A DNA stretch of 25,067 bases, taken from a virus. This document shows positions 8,160-13,979 of this stretch, piece by piece; position 1 is the first letter of the stretch, and each line of letters opens with the position of its first letter. The position numbers and the translations under genes were made by a program. Under the pieces are notes generated by a model. That model was not told the DNA's origin, searched no databases, and was given only the letters and a program-made list of their open reading frames with translations. Location of the stretch: positions 1 through 25,067 of IMG/VR virus record IMGVR_UViG_3300033146_002945; one strand, 5' to 3'.

Positions 8160-9098
8160 GTGCATAATGCTGAAATAGAATACTTAGAAAAGTATGCCAG
8201 TTATGCGGATCAACTTCTTGCCGAAGCTTATGGAACTGATTATAGTGTAGATGATGTAGAAAAACTTGCAGAATCTTTAATTGATCTTGATATGGAAAAA
8301 GTTGCTGAAATGGAACGTGTCGCGGAAATCGTAGAGGCTGGACAAATACAAGCTCGCGGTTTTGCTGATGAATTAATTAAAATTGCCGGTCAAAACTTTT
8401 TTGAAAAAGTTGCATTAACGCGTATGGGTAAAATTTTGCTAAGTGGCGGTGCTAAAGATATTAAAGATGCTGCCAAAATTATGAAAAAACATGGCAGAAA
8501 TGTTAGCCCAAAATCGTTAAAAAAATATTTTAATGAAGCCAAGGCCGCTGGCAATGTAAATAAAAGTGTAGCAAAAAAAGGTGTTAAGGGGTCCTCTGGA
8601 GTTATAAGCAAAGCTAGAGTTAAAAAAGAAAAATTAGTGAAGGGCTATAACAAGGCTGAAGGTAAATTAAAACCTGGTGAGGAATTTTATCAGAAAAAAG
8701 TATATAAATCTGTAGATTTAAAGAAAAACGGTAAGCCAAAGATGAGAGCTAAAGCCGTATCTAGGGGCGAACGTATAGGTAACTTAAAAAATAGTAAAGC
8801 TGGGCAGCAATTAGAAAGAAATAGATCTGCAAGCAAGGCTGATCAATTTAGAAAAGAGGATGCCTATAATTATTCTAAAAAGAACGGTACTGATTTTTCT
8901 TCTTCTTCTTCTTCTTCTTCTTTTAAAAATTCTACAAATTCCAAAAAGCAAGAAGGTAAATATAATTTTGACAGTTTTAAAAAAGATGTCAAAGGTAATT
9001 GGGCAAATTCTAAGAGTTTCGCTAAAAAGAATCCATGGGCAGTTGGAGCTGGCGTAGGCGCCGCGGGTGCAGGTGGATATGCTCTCAATTCTAAATAA
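8160..9098 (+). CDS. Head-region protein: acidic tag domain plus long basic C-terminus
   Basis: 312 residues from a GTG start, chosen because AAGGGGG (8148-8154) sits just upstream. Residues 1-77 are an acidic helical domain paralogous to the preceding gene, ending 'ARGFADELIKIAG'. Residues 80-290 are strongly basic and Lys/Ser-rich, suggesting nucleic-acid contact. A run of eight Ser (TCT codons, 8898-8921) is encoded by a microsatellite. The last 25 residues are a Gly/Ala-rich hydrophobic segment ('AVGAGVGAAGAGGYAL'). The acidic-then-basic design would suit an internal protein that loses its N-terminal domain by proteolysis and then binds DNA. That is inference. Confidence 0.75.
   Translation: MHNAEIEYLEKYASYADQLLAEAYGTDYSVDDVEKLAESLIDLDMEKVAEMERVAEIVEAGQIQARGFADELIKIAGQNFFEKVALTRMGKILLSGGAKDIKDAAKIMKKHGRNVSPKSLKKYFNEAKAAGNVNKSVAKKGVKGSSGVISKARVKKEKLVKGYNKAEGKLKPGEEFYQKKVYKSVDLKKNGKPKMRAKAVSRGERIGNLKNSKAGQQLERNRSASKADQFRKEDAYNYSKKNGTDFSSSSSSSSFKNSTNSKKQEGKYNFDSFKKDVKGNWANSKSFAKKNPWAVGAGVGAAGAGGYALNSK
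8897..8920 (+). repeat. (TTC)8 trinucleotide microsatellite
   Basis: Eight perfect TTC units in a coding region, read in frame as eight consecutive TCT serine codons. Slippage by whole units keeps the frame, so only the length of the serine linker would vary. Confidence 0.95.
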
Positions 9099-9112
9099 AT
9101 AGAAAGATTAAA

Positions 9113-9607
9113 ATGCTATCAATAAATGACATATTAAATGATAACTATGGAGTCGAAGAGCCAGAAAATTCGCCTGATAGCCCTCAATTTAGCGTATCTG
9201 ATTTAGAAAAAACTTCAGAGTTTTTGAAAGAGTTAGAACTTATCGAAGATGAAATAAAGGGCTTAGTTAAAACAGCCTGGGAAGCCGGCAGAAGTGGTAT
9301 AGAGAAAGAAGCAGGAATGATTTCTAATGCCCTTGCCAAAGGTAAAGCTAGAAAAGCTCTAAGAACTGCAGAAACTCATTTATCCGTAGCAGAAGCTATG
9401 GGAGAAGTAAAGAAAATTGAAGAGAAAGCTTTAAGAATTAGAGAAGGTAAAGGTGGAGGAATTCATCCCGCAATCTTAGGAATGGCTGGAGGAGCAGCGG
9501 TAGCTGGGCCTATTGCGTATAATATGGCTACTGAAAAGAAAAAACAAGAATTAAGTGAAGTAGCTAAAAAGTATTATCAGGCTGGGAGGAATAGTGAAAC
9601 TGGATAA
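9113..9607 (+). CDS. Helical head-region protein with LEKT/FLKELE tag
   Basis: 164 residues. After an acidic, Pro-containing N-terminus comes 'LEKTSEFLKELELIEDE', a variant of the head-region tag with Ser in place of the usual Ala. Then come 'LVKTAWEAG' and 'IEKEAGM'. The middle is a basic helix and the end carries a glycine-rich hydrophobic stretch ('AILGMAGGAAVAGPIAY'). The ribosome site is weak. The 3' end overlaps the next gene by 14 bases. It has the same ingredients as its neighbours (tag, helix, glycine zipper), so it is probably another internal head protein. Specific function unknown. Confidence 0.72.
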   Translation: MLSINDILNDNYGVEEPENSPDSPQFSVSDLEKTSEFLKELELIEDEIKGLVKTAWEAGRSGIEKEAGMISNALAKGKARKALRTAETHLSVAEAMGEVKKIEEKALRIREGKGGGIHPAILGMAGGAAVAGPIAYNMATEKKKQELSEVAKKYYQAGRNSETG

Positions 9608-9941
9608 AGACTTATATAAAACTGCAGAAGACCATTATAATTTTCTGCTAAGCAATTATAAAGATACATTAAATTCCAAAGAGATAGAAAAATTAGCTTT
9701 TGCAGTAGTAACGAAAATGGCAGAAGTTGGTACAATTTCTACTCCCGAGGAAGCAATAGAAAAAATAGCTGAATATAGAGAGAAGGGCCTGGAAGATTTA
9801 AAAATAATCGAAAAGGCTATTGATCTAGGTCCTGTGGTAAAGACTGCTGAACATGAAAGCGTTAAGCTGGGTTCGCTATCTGATTCTCCATCCGGAGATG
9901 GCCAGGACAATTTAACTAGTTTTTTACTCGAAGATATTTAA
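9594..9941 (+). CDS. Small helical head-region protein, distant paralogue
   Basis: 115 residues from a GTG at 9594, supported by GGGAGGA (9584-9590) and a 14-base overlap with the previous gene. The sequence 'LYKTAEDHYNFLLSNYKD' followed by 'EIEKLAF' matches, at low identity, the LEKYAS...KLA layout of the proteins at 7871 and 8160. KxA motifs recur through its length (KLAF, KMAE, KIAE, KTAE). The C-terminus is acidic and Ser/Gly-rich. Immediately upstream of the decoration and capsid genes, it is a candidate scaffold protein. The paralogy is a by-eye alignment and moderately supported. Confidence 0.7.
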   Translation: MKLDKDLYKTAEDHYNFLLSNYKDTLNSKEIEKLAFAVVTKMAEVGTISTPEEAIEKIAEYREKGLEDLKIIEKAIDLGPVVKTAEHESVKLGSLSDSPSGDGQDNLTSFLLEDI

Positions 9942-9960
9942 TTAAAAAGGAGTTAACTGA

Positions 9961-10413
9961 ATGTTTAAAATTATTTCAGATTTAAACCTGTGTGAGCGAG
10001 TAACTAGAGAGTATAATGGCACCTTGAGTGCTACTGCAACATCCGGAACGTGGGTAACTCTTAACGCGAGTGGGGAATTTGCGGCAACTGGTAGTACTGC
10101 TACTGGCCTGTCTTTTCCTATCTGGTCTGAGGGTAACCGGGACGGATCTGCTGGATTTACTCCCGATGTGGAAGCTACAGGTAAAATTACTGTTCTTAAT
10201 GGTAAATTTAGAGCGGTAACTGATCAAGTAGCTGCTACGTATGTTAGTGCAGGAATTGCTGTAGGGGATGCTTTAGTAAGTAAAGCAGGAGAATTGACGA
10301 AGATGACTGCTGGAGAAGAAGCTGCTGTCGTGGGCTATGTAAGCGCCGATTTAGGATCTGTTGAGCACGTAGGTGTAACATTTACTGATTGTATAGAAAT
10401 TTATTCTAAATAA
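9961..10413 (+). CDS. Probable capsid decoration (cement) protein
   Basis: 150 residues, Ala/Thr/Gly/Val-rich, predicted mostly beta. The C-terminal half has the pattern 'GIAVGDALVSKAG...' then a VVGYV strand, which resembles small capsid-stabilising proteins encoded directly before major capsid genes in many phages. A good ribosome site (AAGGAG, 9947-9952) and a more G/C-rich codon choice suggest high expression. It likely binds the outside of the expanded capsid. A head-fibre base is the main alternative. The assignment rests on gene order and composition, not on a diagnostic motif. Confidence 0.62.
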   Translation: MFKIISDLNLCERVTREYNGTLSATATSGTWVTLNASGEFAATGSTATGLSFPIWSEGNRDGSAGFTPDVEATGKITVLNGKFRAVTDQVAATYVSAGIAVGDALVSKAGELTKMTAGEEAAVVGYVSADLGSVEHVGVTFTDCIEIYSK

Positions 10414-10430
10414 AAGGGAGTAATTATATT

Positions 10431-10898
10431 ATGGCAGATGTACCTGCAAGTGTAGTAAATCAATTATTCGTGGAGAAATTGGATAATTCTGATGGCCGTG
10501 AAAAAATCGCCTCCGAGGGTGCGCAGTTTATTCGTACCAAACTTAGAGAAGTTTCTTTTGCACGCAAAATTCTTCAACCACAGTACGTAACAAAAGCCGA
10601 TCTTCAGAGATCTTTGAATCATGATGGATTGGTAAAAATAGTAGACATCGAGCCGGATTCGGCAGCGATGGCAATTAACTTTCGTGGCGCAGCTGATACT
10701 CGTTATGTTGAAGGCGAGCGTTATGAAATACCGTTTTTCATGATTTCGTCTGACGATTTTCAGAAAACGGAGCAAGAGCTGTTAGCCTATGAAATGCCTA
10801 TTACAGACGTTATTGACCGTAATAGCGTTAAAGATATTCAGGCAGTAGAAGATGGTGCGTTTATATTTGGTATTGTGGGAAGCTACCAGTGCTGGTGA
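10431..10898 (+). CDS. Major capsid protein, N-terminal fragment (reading frame broken)
   Basis: 155 residues, of which about the first 145 look like the N-arm and start of an HK97-fold capsid protein: 'GAQFIRTKLREVSFARKIL', then 'RYEIPFF' and 'DRNSVKDIQAVEDGAFI'. After that the frame runs into an unrelated tail and a TGA at 10896. The remaining capsid sequence resumes in the +1 frame. Arg codons are mostly CGT/CGC (7 of 9), unlike most of the window, which fits a highly expressed gene. AAGGGAG (10414-10420) precedes the ATG. An EKIAS motif near residue 24 resembles the head-region motif. A real gene, but apparently damaged or misassembled here. Confidence 0.78.
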   Translation: MADVPASVVNQLFVEKLDNSDGREKIASEGAQFIRTKLREVSFARKILQPQYVTKADLQRSLNHDGLVKIVDIEPDSAAMAINFRGAADTRYVEGERYEIPFFMISSDDFQKTEQELLAYEMPITDVIDRNSVKDIQAVEDGAFIFGIVGSYQCW

Positions 10899-11169
10899 CG
10901 CGATTGCCGGGGAATTAATTATTAATGGGTATACATATACTTCTTTGTTTGGTAAAAAATTAATTGTAACTAATAAAAAAGAATATGTACCTCGCGGAAC
11001 TATCTACGGATTTGCCGCTCAAGAATATCTTGGTAATTCCTATATCATGGAAGACACCAAATTCTGGATAGATAAGAAAAAGAATGTCATAACCTGGTCT
11101 GCTTATGAGACTATTGGTATGGGTATTGGTAATATTAAAGCTGTTGCCAAGGTTACCTGGACTGCTTAA
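10852..11169 (+). CDS. Major capsid protein, C-terminal fragment in +1 frame
   Basis: The frame is open from 10852, but capsid-like sequence probably starts near 10879 ('EATSAGDAIAGE'). It has typical features of an HK97-fold C-terminus: 'GYTYTSLFGKKLI', then VPRGTIYGFA, 'EYLGNSYIMEDTKFWI' and 'AYETIGMGIGNIKAV'. No ribosome site serves the ATG at 10852, which lies inside the upstream fragment. The two pieces together give only about 245 residues, short for this fold, so a stretch of the middle appears to be missing as well as the frame being shifted. Terminator T1 follows. Confidence 0.75.
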   Translation: MVRLYLVLWEATSAGDAIAGELIINGYTYTSLFGKKLIVTNKKEYVPRGTIYGFAAQEYLGNSYIMEDTKFWIDKKKNVITWSAYETIGMGIGNIKAVAKVTWTA

Positions 11170-11193
11170 AATATTTAATATCTAAAAAAATAT

Positions 11194-11223
11194 GGCCTAT
11201 AATTAATTTTATAGGCCTTTTTT
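11194..11223 (+). terminator. Terminator T1 after the capsid gene
   Basis: Stem GGCCTAT (11194-11200) pairs with ATAGGCC (11211-11217) across a 10-base loop, followed by a T run. A-rich sequence upstream of the stem could extend the pairing. Confidence 0.9.
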
Positions 11224-11287
11224 ATTTGTTTTATTATATTTTTATCCGTAAATTAAACCATTATAAATTATAAACCAAAACTATATT

Positions 11288-11494
11288 ATGGAAGAGCAAA
11301 CAGTACAGTTGAGAGATGTAGTACTAGAGATTTATGGACTTAAAAAGAGAGAGGAGTCTCTAAAAAAAGAATTGGAATCTTTACACCTAGATATTGATAG
11401 GAAAGAAAGCTTCCTTTATAATTCTTTGCAGGAGGAAGCAATTCAAACGGCAAGGGAGGCCCGGCTTAAAGAGGGCTCCACTTCTAAAAAGTAA
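11288..11494 (+). CDS. Small coiled-coil protein between two terminators
   Basis: 68 residues, charged, with a heptad-like pattern through 'LKKREESLKKELESLHL', so probably a coiled-coil oligomer. Family not recognised. The gene is isolated between terminators T1 and T2. It has no Shine-Dalgarno site: the ATG is directly preceded by TATATT, the same arrangement as the possibly leaderless gene at 12184, but no good -35 box is found 16-19 bases upstream. It may depend on read-through of T1. Position after the capsid gene suggests a structural or assembly role, but this is a guess. Confidence 0.6.
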   Translation: MEEQTVQLRDVVLEIYGLKKREESLKKELESLHLDIDRKESFLYNSLQEEAIQTAREARLKEGSTSKK

Positions 11495-11502
11495 GAGAAA
11501 AT

Positions 11503-11527
11503 AACCCGCCATGCGCGGGTTTTTTTG
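11503..11527 (+). terminator. Terminator T2
   Basis: Stem AACCCGC (11503-11509) pairs with GCGGGTT (11515-11521) around a 5-base loop and runs into a T tract. The end of the T tract overlaps the -35 box of promoter P3. Confidence 0.92.
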
Positions 11528-11553
11528 ACTTTGCTCCTTTAAATTTCTATATT
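11525..11553 (+). promoter_or_regulatory. Promoter P3, sigma70-like
   Basis: TTGACT (11525-11530), a 17-base spacer and TATATT (11548-11553), placed directly after terminator T2. The bases after the -10 (TAAGTA) match those at promoter P5. Predicted start near 11560, about 22 bases before the GTG at 11582. Confidence 0.82.
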
Positions 11554-11581
11554 TAAGTAACATAAAGTCTAGGAATAATTC

Positions 11582-12160
11582 GTGGCAACAGCATATAAAG
11601 ATAAGCTAAAAAAAAATAACGTTAATATTGGTGATGGAAAACCATTACAGGATAAGAAATTATCCTTTAATATTGACAAAGACCATCCTGATGAAAACCC
11701 TTATATAAAATATGAAGGTTCTACGGAGCGTTTACTATTTTCTGGAACTGGAAATTCCCAAGACGAAATACAAGTAGCTCCTACAATTAAAATTGCTCAG
11801 ATATTTAATTGTGCAGCTGGAGTACAGGCTGGAGATCTAATAAGGATGTCTTTAACTACTGATAATGCCGTAGTGAAAGTAGTAGATAATTTAAGTATTA
11901 ACAGAGTAATGGGAGTAGTAGATTTTAAAGCTAATCCTACTGATACTAAATGTAGAGTAGTGATGCATGGTTTTTGTGATTTTATTTATCAGCTAAATTT
12001 TACTAGGGGCAAGCCTTTATTTGTGTCTAATACTGGAACTCCTACTAATTTTCCAATATTAAGTGGGCCCGGATATTTACATAAAATAGGTCACGCAGTA
12101 TCTGTAAATAAAATTTTTGTAGATGTTTCATCAAATAGAGTTAAATTGTTGACAATGTAA
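11582..12160 (+). CDS. Beta-rich capsid- or fibre-associated protein
   Basis: 192 residues from a GTG start, with only a modest ribosome site (TAGGAATAATTC). After a lysine-rich, extended first 60 residues comes a beta domain: 'GVQAGDLIRMSLT', 'NRVMGVVDFK', a VVMHGFCDF strand, then 'RGKPLFVSNTGTPTN' and 'LHKIGHAVS'. This layout recurs in the proteins at 12784 and 15682 and is common at the ends of phage head fibres and decoration proteins. It has its own promoter, P3. It is probably displayed on the virion surface. The exact partner is unknown. Confidence 0.68.
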   Translation: MATAYKDKLKKNNVNIGDGKPLQDKKLSFNIDKDHPDENPYIKYEGSTERLLFSGTGNSQDEIQVAPTIKIAQIFNCAAGVQAGDLIRMSLTTDNAVVKVVDNLSINRVMGVVDFKANPTDTKCRVVMHGFCDFIYQLNFTRGKPLFVSNTGTPTNFPILSGPGYLHKIGHAVSVNKIFVDVSSNRVKLLTM

Positions 12161-12177
12161 AGTTTTTAAATTATATT
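12149..12177 (+). promoter_or_regulatory. Promoter P4, sigma70-like, directly abutting a start codon
   Basis: TTGACA (12149-12154), a 17-base spacer and TATATT (12172-12177). It overlaps the 3' end of the preceding gene. The usual +1 position, seven bases after the -10, is 12184, the A of an ATG, so the transcript may be leaderless. Confidence 0.8.
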
Positions 12178-12183
12178 ATGATT

Positions 12184-12390
12184 ATGAAGAAAAGTAGAGA
12201 TTTGTGGTTTGTAGCATTTATTTTATTGAAGGGGGTAGAATATGACAGTTTAAGTTCTGTAAAAGGGAAAACTGTATTTTCTTTTAATATAGAGGAGGCC
12301 GATTGGTATTCTTTAAAAGAAGAATTTTATAAATCATATGATAGTAAATTAAAATGGCAAATTGAAAAATTAAAGGATTTGATGCATTAA
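12184..12390 (+). CDS. Small DUF5659-like protein, possibly leaderless
   Basis: 68 residues from the ATG at 12184; another in-frame ATG at 12178 touches the -10 box and would lie upstream of the predicted RNA start. The sequence 'DLWFVAFILLKG' with 'GKTVFSFN' and a later 'EFYKS' resembles the small DUF5659-type domain seen in phages and bacteria, function unknown. No Shine-Dalgarno site is present. It overlaps the next gene by one base (TAATG). Placement among virion genes is unusual for this family, and a regulatory role is possible. The family match is from memory of the pattern. Confidence 0.6.
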   Translation: MKKSRDLWFVAFILLKGVEYDSLSSVKGKTVFSFNIEEADWYSLKEEFYKSYDSKLKWQIEKLKDLMH

Positions 12391-12749
12391 TGGGAACAAA
12401 ATCAAAAAAAGTTACACAGGAAACTTTGGAGAGTAATTCTCCAGATAGTAAATTCTTAAAAGAATTAGACCTACTTAAGTTAGAGTTAGAGAATGAGCGA
12501 AGAACTACCGCTAGGCTGCGTTGGGAAAAAGCAAGGCTAGAAGTTCAAATACAGCAGTTAGTGGCTAAAGTTCAAGCTTATAAAGTTAGTGAGGAGTCTC
12601 GAAGAGCTAAAGAAGTTGAATCTCAATATAGAGGCGCCGTTAGTCGTTATAAGGATCTCGCTAAAGATATCGCAAAGTCTTATAAAATAAAAGAAGACGA
12701 ATGGGGATTTGATCCCGACAATGGTGAGATTATTTTTAATGAAAAATAA
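12390..12749 (+). CDS. Coiled-coil protein, probable assembly or structural role
   Basis: 119 residues, mostly one long predicted coiled coil (about 20-90) rich in Glu, Arg and Leu. It includes 'FLKELDLLKLELE', which resembles the FxxELE tag of the head-core proteins but lacks KxA. The C-terminus ends 'WGFDPDNGEIIFNEK'. The ATG overlaps the previous stop (TAATG), so translation is coupled. No enzyme motif. It could be a chaperone or scaffold for the fibre proteins that follow. Function is not known. Confidence 0.65.
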   Translation: MGTKSKKVTQETLESNSPDSKFLKELDLLKLELENERRTTARLRWEKARLEVQIQQLVAKVQAYKVSEESRRAKEVESQYRGAVSRYKDLAKDIAKSYKIKEDEWGFDPDNGEIIFNEK

Positions 12750-12783
12750 TAATAATTAACTTTAACAAAGGAAGGTAATTTAA

Positions 12784-13896
12784 ATGGCAGATCAACGAAT
12801 TGTGTTTGTAAATGCTGATGCCGATATTGAGGAATTAGATGGGTTAGTGGCTAATGATGCCAACGGCCTATTATCCTATGATAGTCATCCGGCTTTCTCC
12901 ACAGATACGGAGATTATAGATAAAAAGTATGTGGATGACGCAGTAGCGGCAACGGGAACCGCCGCGGAGTGGCAGGATTCCGCTATAGATATTCTATTAG
13001 CACCTCCGGGGACTCCAAATTCCGGTGATAGATATTTGATTGACGGTGTAGGAACTGGAACATGGAGCGGTCACAATAATGACATCGCAGAGTGGGATGG
13101 CAGTGCGTGGCAGTATACAACTCCAACTACGGGAACTTATATTTCTGTAGATGATGAGACAGACGGCTTGTATTATTATAATGGTACATCGTGGACTAAA
13201 CACATGTACGAATCTACTACTGCATCTCTTGGTGTAGAAAAAGTAGGCGTAGATATTAGATTAGACATGTTGGCCGCAGGCGGATTAAAACTTACGGGTA
13301 ATGAAGTAGGCGTAGAGCCTGATGATTTTGCTGGAGAGGGTATCGTAGACGATGGATCAGATAATTTAGCTATTGACTGGTCAACCGCATTTAACGATGC
13401 TAAAGCAGTAAAAGCTTCAGATTTATCTTCTAATTCTAACGCCCTTGGAGCTTCAATAATTGGTATCGAAGATGCCGGTGCATATACAACTGAAACAGAT
13501 GTTGAGGGAGCCCTCCAAGAAATTTACGGTCTTATGGATAGTACTGTAGGTGGATCTATTTACACTGCCGGGTCTGGTGGGGTAAGTAAAGGTGATTTAG
13601 TTTATATCTCTAGCGCCAATACAGTAGCTAAAATACCAATTAATGCAGCACATGTAGCAATAGGTGTGGCTGAAGATGCTGCGGCTTCTGGAGTAGACGT
13701 AAAAGTTAGCGCTAACGATAATATTATTACTGGAGTTTTAACTGGCGGAGTTGCCGGAACCAAATATTTTTGGAACGGAACCGGTTGGACTAATACCATG
13801 TCTGCCGTCTCTGGAAATTATGTATGGCTTGGCGGAGTAGCTAAAAATGCTACAGATGTTCATGTCGAAGTAGCATTTATTAAACGTAACCGTTAA
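12784..13896 (+). CDS. Fibre protein with DUF2793-like domain (probable head fibre)
   Basis: 370 residues, behind a strong ribosome site (AAAGGAAGG, 12767-12775). The N-terminus 'MADQRIVFVNADADIEE' is shared with the next gene. Residues about 58-135 fit a DUF2793-like module seen in phage fibres ('GDRYLIDG', 'WSGHNNDIAEWDGSAW', 'YYYNGTSW'). A middle section ends 'TDVEGALQEIYGLM', and residues about 255-368 are a beta domain related to those at 11582 and 15682. It is probably a trimeric surface fibre that adheres to host or environmental glycans. Location between capsid and neck genes favours head attachment. Terminator T3 follows. Confidence 0.75.
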   Translation: MADQRIVFVNADADIEELDGLVANDANGLLSYDSHPAFSTDTEIIDKKYVDDAVAATGTAAEWQDSAIDILLAPPGTPNSGDRYLIDGVGTGTWSGHNNDIAEWDGSAWQYTTPTTGTYISVDDETDGLYYYNGTSWTKHMYESTTASLGVEKVGVDIRLDMLAAGGLKLTGNEVGVEPDDFAGEGIVDDGSDNLAIDWSTAFNDAKAVKASDLSSNSNALGASIIGIEDAGAYTTETDVEGALQEIYGLMDSTVGGSIYTAGSGGVSKGDLVYISSANTVAKIPINAAHVAIGVAEDAAASGVDVKVSANDNIITGVLTGGVAGTKYFWNGTGWTNTMSAVSGNYVWLGGVAKNATDVHVEVAFIKRNR

Positions 13897-13923
13897 AACA
13901 GTTATAACAACTAAGGTTTTAAC

Positions 13924-13960
13924 AGGCCCCTCTAGTTAATGTCTGGTGGGGCCTTTTTTT
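13924..13960 (+). terminator. Terminator T3 after the first fibre gene
   Basis: Stem AGGCCCC (13924-13930) pairs with GGGGCCT (13948-13954) across a 17-base loop, then a run of T. No promoter is visible between it and the next ATG, so it may be partial and set a step-down in expression. Confidence 0.88.
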
Positions 13961-13979
13961 ATTAAAAGGAAAAAAAATA

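Noticed and set aside
8860-9088. Overlapping frames through the TTC repeat (poly-Leu forward, poly-Glu reverse)
   Set aside because: Artefacts of the microsatellite in alternative frames; the serine frame belongs to a 312-residue gene with a good start and a paralogous N-terminus.
11259-11287. A seventh promoter before the gene at 11288
   Set aside because: TATATT is present at 11282, but the hexamers 16-19 bases upstream do not resemble TTGACA.
13602-13799. Reverse-strand open frame within the first fibre gene
   Set aside because: Shadow of the fibre coding sequence, without start signals.
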